Origin: Bordetella parapertussis
Lineage (GTDB): Bacteria > Pseudomonadota > Gammaproteobacteria > Burkholderiales > Burkholderiaceae
Direction: 5' to 3'
Assembly (NCBI GenBank): GCA_945901665.1
Contig: CAMDLJ010000002.1
Coordinates: forward strand, 1-24,895
DNA: 24,895 nucleotides
The translations under genes were made by a program, and so were the position numbers. Position 1 is the first letter of the stretch. The number at the start of each line of letters is the position of its first letter. Shown here in pieces: positions 6,934 to 16,004 of the stretch. The notes below the pieces were generated by a model, which was not told where the DNA came from, did no database searches, and saw only the letters and a program-made list of their open reading frames with translations.

Positions 6934-7971
6934 TTGGTCACCATCAAAAACATTGCGCAACATCTGGGCGTGGCTGCGTCAACCGTGGCCCGCGCCCTGA
7001 GCCATGACCAGCGCATCAGCCCCGCGACCCGTGCCAAAGTGGCGCAGGCCGCACTCGATTTGGGCTATGTGGCGAACTCCGCTGCACGCCAAATGCGCAG
7101 CCAGCGCAGCCACATGGTGGGCTTGGTGATTCCAGACGTGCTCAATGCTTTTTACTCCACCGCAGCGCAAGCCATTTCACAAAGCTTTGACGAGGCCGGC
7201 TACCAAATGGTGCTGTGCATATCAGAGGACAAGCCAGAGGTAGAGATGCGCCAAGTGCGCAGTTTGGCCGAGGCGCGGGTGGACGGCATTGTGTGGGTGC
7301 CAACCCTCAAGCCCATGCCGCAAACCGTGACTTGGCTTGAGTCGATTGCCCACGCCCAGTTGATTCGCAAATGCCCCTTGCTGAAATCAGACTGGTTTGG
7401 CATCGATGATGAGGACACAACCCGACAAGCCACCCAGCATTTGCTGGGCTTGGGACACCGCCACATCGCCTACATCGGGGGGCCCAAGGCATTGAGCACG
7501 GGCAACGACCGCCTCCAAGGTTTCTTGCAAGCCATGCACGCGGCCCAAGCCCAAGTCGATCACAGCGCCGTGTTTTGCGATGCCCCCGACGCGGCCAGTG
7601 GCCAGCGCGTGATGGCCCAACTGTTGTTGCGCAATCCCCGACCCACGGCCGTGGTGATGTCCACCTCGCGCGGCACCGAAGGGGCTTTGGAGGCTTTGCG
7701 CCTGCAGGCCACATCTGTGCCAGCCGAATTGTCAGTGGTGGGCTTCAACGACTCGCCCGCCATCGCTTGGTGGGGTCCTGGCTTGACCACCATGCGCATG
7801 CCCGTGCGCGAAGTGGCCAGCGCCAGTGCCCAGCACTTGATCCGCCTTTTGGGGGCCAGCAAATCAGTGCTTGCCCCCGCATTGGGCATGGTCACCCAAT
7901 ACCCGCCCAGCTTGATCGTGCGAGGCTCGACCGCCGCCAAACCCACACAACCACCACGAAAGACCCTATGA
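6934..7971 (+). CDS. LacI/GalR-family transcriptional regulator
   Basis: Starting at TTG 6934 the product has 345 residues, the usual LacI-family length. An N-terminal helix-turn-helix TIKNIAQHLGVAASTVARAL occupies residues 3-22. The hinge helix AARQMRSQRS (about 48-57) has Met where Leu usually intercalates at the central CG. A periplasmic-binding-protein-like effector domain follows, with MVGLVIPDVLNAFYS, HIAYIGGP and VVGFNDSPAIAWW. The TTG is chosen because the domain begins right after it; the only other in-frame start (GTG 6838) would add a 32-residue tail and overlaps an operator candidate. No clear Shine-Dalgarno precedes the TTG. Its stop overlaps the dctQM start as ATGA. It very probably controls both arms of the cluster through the flanking operator candidates, with an imported sugar-acid-like compound as inducer. 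Confidence 0.93.
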   Translation: MVTIKNIAQHLGVAASTVARALSHDQRISPATRAKVAQAALDLGYVANSAARQMRSQRSHMVGLVIPDVLNAFYSTAAQAISQSFDEAGYQMVLCISEDKPEVEMRQVRSLAEARVDGIVWVPTLKPMPQTVTWLESIAHAQLIRKCPLLKSDWFGIDDEDTTRQATQHLLGLGHRHIAYIGGPKALSTGNDRLQGFLQAMHAAQAQVDHSAVFCDAPDAASGQRVMAQLLLRNPRPTAVVMSTSRGTEGALEALRLQATSVPAELSVVGFNDSPAIAWWGPGLTTMRMPVREVASASAQHLIRLLGASKSVLAPALGMVTQYPPSLIVRGSTAAKPTQPPRKTL

Positions 7972-9803
7972 ACATGTTGCGCAGATCTTGGGTCATGGCC
8001 ATGACCACCTTGGGGGGGTTGTGTGTGGCCATGTTGACGGCCACCGTTTTACTGACGGTACTGCAAGTGGTGTTTCGCTACCTGCTGGACAACCCGCTGT
8101 CTTGGTCAGAAGAGTTGGCGCGGTGGTTGTTTGTCTGGTCCATCTTTTTGGGCTGTGCCTTGTTGATCAGCCAGCACAAACACATGCGCATGGAATTTTT
8201 GATCAGCCGCGTCGGACCCGAGCGCATTCAACAGTTGAATTTACTCAGCCAAGTGGTGATGACCGCCGCCTGTTTGGCCATGTTGATTCATGGCTTGGAC
8301 TTTTGCAGCCGGGTCACCGGCACCAGTGGATCGCTGGAGTGGCCTTCCAAGTACTTATACATGGCCGTCCCCGTTGGTGCCGCGATCTCGTTGCTGTGCC
8401 TGATGGGGCAAAACCCCATGGCGTGGCGCTTTCCAGGTGCCAGCCTGGTGGGCGTGTTGCTCGGTGCGGTTGTGTACCAAACCTTTTTGAGTGCCACACC
8501 ATGGATCACCTTTGACTTGAGCGTTGGCTGGCTGCTCCACATCATCGCATTGGGCCTGATGTTTTTGGATGTGCCCATTGCTTATTGCTTGGTGTTTGCG
8601 GCTTATGCCTCCTTTGCCAAACAAGGCGACTTGATGATGCTGCCCATTTCACAAAGCTTGGCCAGCTCCGTCAATTCTTTTTTATTGCTGTCCATTCCAT
8701 TTTTTATATTGGCGGCCCATGTGATGAATGCCAGCGGTATCACCCACCACTTGATCCGATTCGCCTCCGCATTGGTCGGGCATTTGCGGGGCGGCTTGGC
8801 GCAAGTCAATGTGGTCACCAATACTGTGATGGGTGGTTTGTCAGGCTCATCATTGGCCGTGGCAGTGGGCACAGCCAAAGTGTTGGTGCCGGAGATGGAA
8901 AAACGCGGCTACCCACGCCCCTTTGCAGCTGCCGTGACCAGTTGTGCATCGACCATCGACAACCTGATCCCGCCCAGCATTGGCATGATCATTTTTTCCG
9001 CAGCCGGTGCCGTATCTGTGGGTGCACTGTTCACCGCAGGCATCTTGCCGGGTTTGCTCATGGCACTGGCCTTGATGCTGACCGTGCACGTCCAAGCCAA
9101 ACGGCGCGGTTTGGAGCCAAGCTCCGCACCCATGCCTTGGGCACAACGATTCATCGCTTTTCGCGATGCCATCCCTGCCCTGCTGGTCCCTTTGTTTGTG
9201 GTGCTGGGCATGCGTGGTGGCGCCTTCACCGCCTCCGAGGCCGGTGCGATCGCCGTGGTCTATGCCATCGTCATTGGGGTCTTGACCTACCGTGAATTGA
9301 AATGGCAACACTTGCCAGGAATTCTCAAAGAAGGCCTCACCGACACCGTGGCCATCATTGCCATTGTGGCGGCCTCGGCACCATTCGGTTGGGCTTTGGG
9401 GATTGAACGCATCCCCCAAAAAATTGCCCAATCCATGGCCTTTTTGGCCGACAACAAATGGCTTTTTTTGCTCGCCCTCAATGTTTTTTTGCTGCTGGTG
9501 GGATTGGCCATGGAGTACATCGCCTCGCTGGTGATCTTGGTGCCCATCTTGATGCCCATTGCCATGCTGGCAGGCATTGACCCGGTTCACTTGGGCATCA
9601 TCATGGTGATGAATTTGGTCTTGGGGGCATTGACACCGCCGCTGGGGGTGCTGGTGTTTGCCACTGCCAACATTGCCAAAGTCAAAATCAATGAGGTTTA
9701 CAAGGAAGTCATGCCCTTTTTCTGGGCCTTGATGGTGGTGTTGGCCTTGGTCACCTACGTGCCTTGGATTTCCCTCGGCTTGAACCGATGGCTGGCTCCA
9801 TGA
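7968..9803 (+). CDS. TRAP transporter fused permease (DctQ-DctM)
   Basis: The 611-residue membrane protein joins the small and large TRAP subunits in one chain. Residues 1 to about 150 are DctQ-like, with several hydrophobic helices and the signature FRYLLDNPLSWSEELARWLF (36-55). A linker near 150-185 leads to the DctM domain, which shows MGGLSGSSLAVAVGTAKVLV (288-307), then a DNLIPPSIGMI segment and NLVLGALTPPLGVLVF near the C-terminus. DctM carries Na+-coupled transport; DctQ is the scaffold. The ATG at 7968 overlaps the lacI stop by 4 bp, and the C-terminal codons overlap the next gene's start in the same way. Its binding protein is the divergent dctP gene. Fusion of Q and M is known but less common than separate genes. 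Confidence 0.95.
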   Translation: MNMLRRSWVMAMTTLGGLCVAMLTATVLLTVLQVVFRYLLDNPLSWSEELARWLFVWSIFLGCALLISQHKHMRMEFLISRVGPERIQQLNLLSQVVMTAACLAMLIHGLDFCSRVTGTSGSLEWPSKYLYMAVPVGAAISLLCLMGQNPMAWRFPGASLVGVLLGAVVYQTFLSATPWITFDLSVGWLLHIIALGLMFLDVPIAYCLVFAAYASFAKQGDLMMLPISQSLASSVNSFLLLSIPFFILAAHVMNASGITHHLIRFASALVGHLRGGLAQVNVVTNTVMGGLSGSSLAVAVGTAKVLVPEMEKRGYPRPFAAAVTSCASTIDNLIPPSIGMIIFSAAGAVSVGALFTAGILPGLLMALALMLTVHVQAKRRGLEPSSAPMPWAQRFIAFRDAIPALLVPLFVVLGMRGGAFTASEAGAIAVVYAIVIGVLTYRELKWQHLPGILKEGLTDTVAIIAIVAASAPFGWALGIERIPQKIAQSMAFLADNKWLFLLALNVFLLLVGLAMEYIASLVILVPILMPIAMLAGIDPVHLGIIMVMNLVLGALTPPLGVLVFATANIAKVKINEVYKEVMPFFWALMVVLALVTYVPWISLGLNRWLAP

Positions 9804-10837
9804 GCACCACCACAAGCCCGTTGCGCTTTGGGGTGATCGGCATCGATCACCGGCACATCTACCACTTGATTCAAGGCTTGTTGGACGCGGGGGCCAGTTT
9901 TGCCGGCTATGTGTCCCACACCAGCGACCCCAAAGTGCTGCAAGGTGTGCAAGAGCGATTTGGGGGTGTGCGTGCTTGCGCCGATCCGGATGAACTGCTG
10001 CAAGACCCGCAGGTGCAACTCATTGTGAGTGCAGCCATACCTGCACAACGTGCGGACATTGCCATTGCCGCCATGCGGCACGGCAAAGACGTGTTGGTGG
10101 ACAAGCCAGGCGTGACCACGGCCGAACAACTGCAGCGGGTCGAACAAATGGTGGCGCAAAGCGGGCGAATTTTTTCCATCTGCTTTTCGGAGCGGCACAT
10201 CGTTCCAGCCGTGCAAGAAGCTTTGAAGTGGGTCCAGGATGGCGCCATTGGCACGCCCATCCAAACCCTGGGTATGGGGCCACACCGGCTCAATGCCGCC
10301 ATTCGACCCGCATGGTTTTTCGATTCATCCCAGTGCGGAGGCATTTTGGTGGACATTGCGTCGCACCAAATCGATCAATTTTTGGCATTCACCGGCAGCC
10401 AACATGCCGATGTGGTGCACAGCCATGTCGGACACTACGGTGAGAATTCAGCCTATCCGCATTTTGAAAATTTTGGTGAAATTATTTTGCAAACACCGGC
10501 CCATCGCGGATACGTCCGGGTCGATTGGTTCACACCCGATGGCCTGCCCACCTGGGGCGATGGCCGCTTGTTTGTGACAGGCACGCACGGCAGCATTGAG
10601 GTGCGCAAATACATCGATATTGAGGGAAGGCCTGGCACCAACCATGTTTTTCTGGCGGATCAAAAAGGCACCCGCCACGTGGATTGCAGCCAAGCTCCCT
10701 TGGATTTTTTTCAAACACTCCGCAACGATATCGAACAGCGCACACAAACCTGTATGACCCAAGCCCATGTTTTCAAAGTGTGTGAGCTGGCCTTAAAGGC
10801 ACAATCATTGGCGACGAAACGAAAGGCATTGACATGA
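9800..10837 (+). CDS. Gfo/Idh/MocA-family NAD(P)-dependent oxidoreductase (first copy)
   Basis: The 345-residue product starts at the ATG at 9800, overlapping the permease stop as ATGA; an ATG 12 bp upstream would extend into the permease. The N-terminal Rossmann fold begins RFGVIGIDHRHIYHL (9-23) and the family EKP motif appears as DKP at 101-103. The candidate catalytic histidine is in GGILVDIASHQIDQ (Asp185, His189). Members oxidise or reduce sugars, inositols, sugar acids or glycosides at a ring or chain carbon. It differs clearly from the second copy downstream, so the pair is not a recent duplication. Together with DUF6807 it suggests oxidation of a polyhydroxylated substrate. The specific substrate is unknown. 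Confidence 0.93.
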   Translation: MSTTTSPLRFGVIGIDHRHIYHLIQGLLDAGASFAGYVSHTSDPKVLQGVQERFGGVRACADPDELLQDPQVQLIVSAAIPAQRADIAIAAMRHGKDVLVDKPGVTTAEQLQRVEQMVAQSGRIFSICFSERHIVPAVQEALKWVQDGAIGTPIQTLGMGPHRLNAAIRPAWFFDSSQCGGILVDIASHQIDQFLAFTGSQHADVVHSHVGHYGENSAYPHFENFGEIILQTPAHRGYVRVDWFTPDGLPTWGDGRLFVTGTHGSIEVRKYIDIEGRPGTNHVFLADQKGTRHVDCSQAPLDFFQTLRNDIEQRTQTCMTQAHVFKVCELALKAQSLATKRKALT

Positions 10838-11850
10838 CACCCTTGGGCATGGCGTTGGTGGGCATAGGCCCGGGAGCGGTGCCGCACCTGCTGAGCTTGA
10901 ACGACTTGCGCGCCGAGGTCGATTTGCGCTGGGCCATCACGCGCCGACCCGAGGCCGCACAGATGGGCCCGTTTCAAGGCCGCCTGAAACCCAGCAGCGA
11001 TTTTCAAGCGATGCTGGACGACCCGGCGGTGCAGGCGGTGATCATTGCCACCCCACCTGCCACCCATTTGGAGATGGCCCAGGCTTGCTTTGCCCACGGC
11101 AAACATGTGTTGTTGGAAAAGCCTTTGGATGTCTCACTGGCGCGGGCCCAGGCGATGGTCGATCTGGCCCACCAACACCAACGCCATTTGGGTGTGGTGC
11201 TGCAACACCGCTTTCGACCCGGGGTTGAGCGCTTGCAAGCGCTGCTGGACCACCAAGGCTTGGGGGAGGTGCAAGCCGCTTCGGTGAGCATTCCCTGGTG
11301 GCGTCCGCAAAGCTATTACGACCAAGCCGGTCGCGGCACATTGGCTCGCGATGGGGGTGGAGTGCTCATCACCCAAGCCATCCACAGCTTGGACGTGTTT
11401 CGCGCCTTGGTGGGTGTGCGCCGGGTGGTGGCCGCCCAGGCCAGCCGAACCCGTGTCCACCGCATGGAGACCGAAGACCATGTGCAGGCTTTGCTGGAGT
11501 TGGCCCGGGGCGCACCGGGCCGCTTGATGGCCACCACAGCGCATTACCCCGGCGGCACCGAACGCATCGAGGTGATTGGAACGCTGGGCACTGCCGTGCT
11601 CGAAGGCGGTCATTTGCGGGTGGACTTCATCAACGGGGACCTCAGCATCGAGGTCAAAGCCGAGGGCGGTACCGGCGGCGGGGCCAACATCATGGACTTT
11701 CCGCACGATTGGCACCGCGACTTGATCAGCGACTTTGTGGCGTCCATTCACAGCCAGCGGCCCTCGCGCACCCATGGCGGTGAGGCCTTGCAAACCCATC
11801 AATTGATCGATGACTTGTTGGCCGCTGCAGGCCAAGTGGTCAAGCTTTAA
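10834..11850 (+). CDS. Gfo/Idh/MocA-family oxidoreductase (second copy)
   Basis: The 338-residue product starts at 10834 in an ATGA overlap with the first oxidoreductase. It has an N-terminal dinucleotide fold (MALVGIGPGAVPHLL, 6-20), a canonical LLEKPLD motif at 93-99 (Glu95, Lys96, Pro97), and GGGVLITQAIHSLDVF with His184, the usual catalytic position; the Asp of the motif is replaced by Gln181, as in WlbA-like members. It is the last gene of the rightward arm. Its TAA stop at 11848-11850 overlaps the stop of the convergent HAD gene. Two different Gfo/Idh/MocA enzymes side by side are common where one makes and the other uses a keto intermediate; that is only an inference here. Confidence 0.93.
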   Translation: MTPLGMALVGIGPGAVPHLLSLNDLRAEVDLRWAITRRPEAAQMGPFQGRLKPSSDFQAMLDDPAVQAVIIATPPATHLEMAQACFAHGKHVLLEKPLDVSLARAQAMVDLAHQHQRHLGVVLQHRFRPGVERLQALLDHQGLGEVQAASVSIPWWRPQSYYDQAGRGTLARDGGGVLITQAIHSLDVFRALVGVRRVVAAQASRTRVHRMETEDHVQALLELARGAPGRLMATTAHYPGGTERIEVIGTLGTAVLEGGHLRVDFINGDLSIEVKAEGGTGGGANIMDFPHDWHRDLISDFVASIHSQRPSRTHGGEALQTHQLIDDLLAAAGQVVKL

Positions 11851-12527
11851 GGGCCGGCCATACCGGTCAAGTCGATGCCACGCGCCTGGAGCAGCAAAGG
11901 CAAGGCCACGATCAAATGGCCAGGCGCTGGCACATGTATCCCTTGCCAGCCCCGGTCCGTGGCGGCTTGTACATTGGGAACATGGTCGTCAAAAAATAAG
12001 GTGTGGGCAGGTTCCAAGGCGAGCACAGCCTCGGCATGCGCATAGATGGCCGGGTCTGGTTTGGCCAACTTCAACCGACCCGAGAACACGCCACCATCAA
12101 AGCAACTGAAAAAGCCATGGGATGCGATCAAGTGATCGGCATAGGGCTCAGGCATGTTGGAGAGGTAAAACAAGTTCAGCACGGAGGTCGCTTGTGCCCG
12201 CCGCCATTGGTGCAACTGCTGCAACAACGCCACCGAGGCCGCAATGGGCGTGAGCGCATGGGCAATGTCCACCACCATGGCACGCACCCGTGGCAGAGGT
12301 TCTTGGATCAGTTGTGCGAATTGCTGAGCCACACCATCGGTGTCCAAAAAACCGGCATCAAAAGCCGACCAGGCAGGGGAGCGAAAACATGCGTGGGCCA
12401 GTTCTTGTGCTTGGGCATCTGTGCCACACCGATCGGGGAAAAATTGCCGCACCAAAGCCTCAGGCTCCCAACGGATCATCACCTGGCCCAAATCGAACAC
12501 CAGGTTTAACGGTGTGGCCAGATTCAT
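11847..12527 (-). CDS. HAD-superfamily hydrolase (YihX-like phosphatase)
   Basis: The 226-residue protein shows the four HAD motifs: nucleophile Asp12 in LVFDLGQVMIRW, where the second motif-I Asp is Gly as in YihX-type and other FDLGGV proteins; FYLSNM (motif II); the lysine in LKLAKPDPAIY (motif III); and FFDDHVPNVQAA (motif IV). Close family members dephosphorylate small sugar phosphates such as alpha-D-glucose 1-phosphate. The gene starts in an ATGA overlap with the pgi stop and ends overlapping the stop of the convergent oxidoreductase gene. Its place behind tal and pgi suggests a role with hexose phosphates, but HAD specificity cannot be predicted from motifs. Confidence 0.88.
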   Translation of the reverse strand: MNLATPLNLVFDLGQVMIRWEPEALVRQFFPDRCGTDAQAQELAHACFRSPAWSAFDAGFLDTDGVAQQFAQLIQEPLPRVRAMVVDIAHALTPIAASVALLQQLHQWRRAQATSVLNLFYLSNMPEPYADHLIASHGFFSCFDGGVFSGRLKLAKPDPAIYAHAEAVLALEPAHTLFFDDHVPNVQAATDRGWQGIHVPAPGHLIVALPLLLQARGIDLTGMAGP

Positions 12528-14062
12528 TTCAATCGGCGCAACAAACTGGCGGTGGAAGCGTCCAAGCCCTGCATGTCGTTGCTGTCCCAGCGTTTTGCCA
12601 AGTCCAGGGCCAGTGTTTTGCCCAACTCCACACCAAACTGATCGAAGCTGTTGATGCCCCAGACCGCGCCACTGACAAACACCCGGTGCTCATAAAAAGC
12701 AATCAATGCCCCCAAGCGCTCTGGTGTCAAGGCATCCAGCCACACAAAGGTGCTGGGCCGGTTGCCACTGAACTGGCGATGCCCACCCGCATCCGACTGC
12801 CCAAGCAAAAGAGCCTGGGCTTGGGCCACGGCATTGGCCAGCAATGCCCGCTGATGCCCTGGCAAGTCGTGGCTGGCTTGGCGCACGGCAATGAACTCCA
12901 TGGGCACCACCGTCGTGCCCTGGTGGACCATTTGAAAAAAGGCATGCTGGCCATTGGTCCCCGGCTCGCCCCACAACACCGGTGCTGTGGCATAGGGCAA
13001 GGGCTGGCCCTGACGGTCCACGCTTTTGCCATTGCTCTCCATCTCGAGTTGCTGCAAAAAAGCCGGCAAGCGGCGCAAACCACTGTGATAGGGCGCGATG
13101 CCACGGGTGGCATGGCCATGGAAATTGCGCATCCACACATCGATCAAACCCATGCGCATGGGCAAATTGGACTGCACGGGTTGGCTGCAAAAATGGGTGT
13201 CCATGGCATGGGCGCCCGCCAACATTTGGCGAAACCCCGCCTCACCCAAGGCGATGGCAATGGGCAAGCCGATCGCCGACCACAAAGAGTAGCGCCCGCC
13301 CACCCAGTCCCAAAAACCAAAGGTGGTGGTGATGCCAAAGTCAGCGGCCGCTTGGCGGTTGCTGGTCAAGGCCGCAAAGTGGCGTGCCGTGTCTTGGCCG
13401 CCTTGGCGCACAAACCAGTCACGCGCGCTGTGCGCGTTCATCATGGTCTCGGCGGTGGTGAAGGTTTTGGAAGCGATCAAAAACAAGGTGTTTTGCGGTT
13501 TCAAACCTGGCAACACAGCCGCCAGCTCATGGCCATCGACATTGGACACAAAATGAAAGCGCTTGCCCGTCACAGCGGGTTGGTGCAAAGCCCCCACCAC
13601 CAACTGCGGCCCCAAATCCGATCCGCCAATGCCCATGTGAACCACATCGGTGATCTGCACGTCGGCCCGCACTTGCTCGGCATAAGCCAGCATGGCATCC
13701 AAGGTCTCATGCACCTGGGCCAAAGGCTGGGCCAAAGATCCGCCCAAACTGCGAGCGGGTTGGCGCAGCATCCAGTGCATCACCTGGCGCTGCTCGGTGG
13801 TGTTGATGGCTTCGCCTGCAAACATCGCGTCGCGCAATTCAGCCACGCCACAGTCTTGGGCCAATGTGTGCAACAGTTTTTCGGTGTCGGTGTGAATGGG
13901 CATTTTGGAAAAATCCACCCCCACACCCGCCGCTGATGGGCTGAAACGCTCGGCCCGCTGGGGGTCGCGCGCAAACGCAGCCCGGATGTCCCAATCTTCA
14001 GACGCATGGTGGTCTTTTAACTGGGCCCAGGCTGGGGTTTGATCGCAGCGCACAAAATGCAT
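12524..14062 (-). CDS. pgi: Glucose-6-phosphate isomerase
   Basis: The 512-residue enzyme interconverts glucose 6-phosphate and fructose 6-phosphate in the cytoplasm. It carries HMGIGGSDLGPQLV (142-155) and the PGI signature DWVGGRYSLWSAIGLPIAI (252-270, Arg257). The catalytic residues Glu342 (MESNGK), His373 (GTNGQHAFFQ) and Lys482 (FGVELGKTLA) are present. It is somewhat shorter than the E. coli enzyme (549). It starts 3 bp after the tal stop and its own stop overlaps the HAD gene, giving a tal-pgi-HAD operon that links the pentose phosphate and Entner-Doudoroff/gluconeogenic routes. A long open frame on the opposite strand is a codon-bias shadow. Confidence 0.97.
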   Translation of the reverse strand: MHFVRCDQTPAWAQLKDHHASEDWDIRAAFARDPQRAERFSPSAAGVGVDFSKMPIHTDTEKLLHTLAQDCGVAELRDAMFAGEAINTTEQRQVMHWMLRQPARSLGGSLAQPLAQVHETLDAMLAYAEQVRADVQITDVVHMGIGGSDLGPQLVVGALHQPAVTGKRFHFVSNVDGHELAAVLPGLKPQNTLFLIASKTFTTAETMMNAHSARDWFVRQGGQDTARHFAALTSNRQAAADFGITTTFGFWDWVGGRYSLWSAIGLPIAIALGEAGFRQMLAGAHAMDTHFCSQPVQSNLPMRMGLIDVWMRNFHGHATRGIAPYHSGLRRLPAFLQQLEMESNGKSVDRQGQPLPYATAPVLWGEPGTNGQHAFFQMVHQGTTVVPMEFIAVRQASHDLPGHQRALLANAVAQAQALLLGQSDAGGHRQFSGNRPSTFVWLDALTPERLGALIAFYEHRVFVSGAVWGINSFDQFGVELGKTLALDLAKRWDSNDMQGLDASTASLLRRLK

Positions 14063-14065
14063 GGC

Positions 14066-15010
14066 TCAGGCCTTCATCAAGGTTTCAAGTTGCACTGCAT
14101 CGGCGCAAAACGCCCGAATCCCTTCGGCCAATTTTTCGGTGGCCATGGCGTCTTGGTTCAAGGCCAACCGGAAATCAGCCTCGTTCAAGGGGGGCCACGG
14201 CATGTCCAAGCTGGCACTGGCTTGCGCATCCAAGGCCTTTGGCAAAGGGTCGTTGCAAGTCGCCAACTGGGCCAATAAATCGGGGCTGATGGTGAGCAAG
14301 TCACAACCTGCCAATGCGGTGATTTGTCCCACATTGCGAAAGCTCGCACCCATCACCTCGGTGGCAATGCCGTGGCGCTTGTAGGCCTTGTATATCTGGG
14401 TGACTGACAACACGCCAGGGTCGTTGGCACCGCTGCGTTCCGATTCATTCCAAGCCACACCGGCGGCTTTCTTATGCCAGTCGTAAATGCGCCCAACAAA
14501 AGGCGAAATCAACTGCACCCCGGCTTGCCCACAGGCGACGGCTTGGGCATAGGCAAACAACAAGGTGAGGTTGGTCGCGATGCCTTGCCGCTGCAATTGC
14601 GCGGCGGCTTGGATGCCCTCCCAGGTGGCGGCGATTTTGATCAATACCCGCTCCTTAGCCACCCCTTGGGCGTGATACAAGGCCATGATGCGCTGGGCCC
14701 GAGCCACCGTGGCAGCGGTATCAAAGCTCAAACGGGCATCGACTTCGGTGGACACGCGGCCTGGGATGATGGCCAAAATTTCGCAACCGAAACGCACAAT
14801 CAACCGATCCATTTGTTCGTCCATGGACGCGGTGCCATGCGTTGCAACCACCTGGCGCAGCAGGGGCAGGTACTCCGGCTTTTTCACCGCCTTCAAGATC
14901 AGCGAGGGGTTGGTGGTGGCATCTTGGGGCTTGTACTGCGCGAGTTGTAAAAAGTCGCCAGTGTCTGCCACCACCGTGGTGTACTGCTTCAGGGCTTGCA
15001 ATTGGTTCAT
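14066..15010 (-). CDS. tal: Transaldolase
   Basis: The 314-residue class I transaldolase transfers dihydroxyacetone between sugar phosphates in the non-oxidative pentose phosphate pathway. The Schiff-base lysine is Lys125 in [12 protein letters not shown]. Asp16 in VVADTGD, TTNPSL (32-37), [10 protein letters not shown] (87-96) and [10 protein letters not shown] are conserved; size matches TalB-type enzymes. Two ATGs are possible: 15010 (chosen, matching family N-termini MNQLxxLK, with GAGGGG close upstream) and 15019 (AGGGA three bases upstream), so three residues are uncertain. It is first in the tal-pgi-HAD operon and divergent from the SDR gene, sharing a gap of about 80 bp. Confidence 0.97.
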   Translation of the reverse strand: MNQLQALKQYTTVVADTGDFLQLAQYKPQDATTNPSLILKAVKKPEYLPLLRQVVATHGTASMDEQMDRLIVRFGCEILAIIPGRVSTEVDARLSFDTAATVARAQRIMALYHAQGVAKERVLIKIAATWEGIQAAAQLQRQGIATNLTLLFAYAQAVACGQAGVQLISPFVGRIYDWHKKAAGVAWNESERSGANDPGVLSVTQIYKAYKRHGIATEVMGASFRNVGQITALAGCDLLTISPDLLAQLATCNDPLPKALDAQASASLDMPWPPLNEADFRLALNQDAMATEKLAEGIRAFCADAVQLETLMKA

Positions 15011-15091
15011 GCCCCTCATTATCCCTGGGTCTGGGACGGCACTTTCAACCCCAGCCCGCCATCAGCCCTTTGATTTCGTTACAGTGCCGGC

Positions 15092-16003
15092 ATGAAAAAC
15101 ATTTTGATTCTGGGCGGCAGCGGTTTCATTGGTCGCCATGTCTGCGAAGCACTCGAGCGCGCCGGCTTGTACGCCACCGTCCCCACCCGGCGATTGCCAG
15201 CGCGCAGCGTGCAAATGCTGCCACGGGTGAGTGTGGTGAGCGCAGATGTACACGACCCAGCCCAGTTATCAACCTTGGTCCGCGGACACGATGCGGTGAT
15301 CAACTTGGTGGCCATCTTGCACGGCACTGCCCAAAGCTTTGACCATGAGCATGTGCAATTGCCCCGCTTGCTGGCGCAGACTTGCGCGGACCAAGGGGTG
15401 CGCCGCTTGGTGCACATGAGCGCTTTGGGCGTGAATGTGAACGGCCCGTCCATGTATTTGCGCAGCAAAGCCCAGGGTGACGCGGTGCTTCAAGAGATGG
15501 CCTCTCGCCATGGTTTGGAGTTGACCTTGCTGCAACCCAGCGTGGTGTTTGGGGCAGACGATCGCTTCATCAACGTGTTTGCGCAACTCCAAGCCCTGGC
15601 CCCGGTGGTGCCACTGGCCTGTGCCCAGGCCCAATTTCAACCGGTGTGGGTGCAAGATGTGGCGCAGGCCTTGGTTCATGCCCTGGTGTCACCGGCCAGC
15701 CATGGCCAGCGCTTTGAATTGGTCGGGCCAGAGGTGTTCACCCTGGCCCAATTGGTGCAGCATGCCGGTCAGTGGGCCGGCCACCCGCGCCCCATTTGGC
15801 CCTTACCGGCCAGCTTGGCCCTGGCGCAAGCCTGGCTGATGGAGCATTTGCCAGGCCCCCCATTGATGAGCCGCGACAACCTGGCTTCCATGCGGGTGGA
15901 CAATGTTTCGACCGGCACTTGTCCTGGATTGACCGAGCTGGGCGTGGCGCAATCCTCACGCTTGAGCAGCGTTTTCCCCATTCCTCAACCACACCATTCT
16001 TGA
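15092..16003 (+). CDS. NAD(P)-binding SDR protein, complex I NDUFA9-like
   Basis: The 303-residue atypical short-chain dehydrogenase has the nucleotide motif ILILGGSGFIGRHV (4-17), HMSALGVN (108-115), and a YLRSK (Tyr122, Lys126) element like the SDR YxxxK. This pattern, with LVAILHG and the SKAQGD segment, is typical of proteins annotated as 'complex I NDUFA9 subunit family', which bind NADPH and are related to epimerases. The role in bacteria is not established; quinone or respiratory chain assembly has been suggested by analogy with mitochondria. No Shine-Dalgarno is evident before the ATG at 15092, and TACAGT seven bases upstream is a weak -10 candidate. The GST gene follows after one base, so the two are probably co-transcribed. 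Confidence 0.88.
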   Translation: MKNILILGGSGFIGRHVCEALERAGLYATVPTRRLPARSVQMLPRVSVVSADVHDPAQLSTLVRGHDAVINLVAILHGTAQSFDHEHVQLPRLLAQTCADQGVRRLVHMSALGVNVNGPSMYLRSKAQGDAVLQEMASRHGLELTLLQPSVVFGADDRFINVFAQLQALAPVVPLACAQAQFQPVWVQDVAQALVHALVSPASHGQRFELVGPEVFTLAQLVQHAGQWAGHPRPIWPLPASLALAQAWLMEHLPGPPLMSRDNLASMRVDNVSTGTCPGLTELGVAQSSRLSSVFPIPQPHHS

Positions 16004-16004
16004 C

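Noticed and set aside
12290..13936. A 548-codon open frame antisense to pgi
   Set aside because: It is the mirror of a GC-rich, codon-biased gene; it has no family resemblance, while pgi on the other strand has all catalytic motifs.
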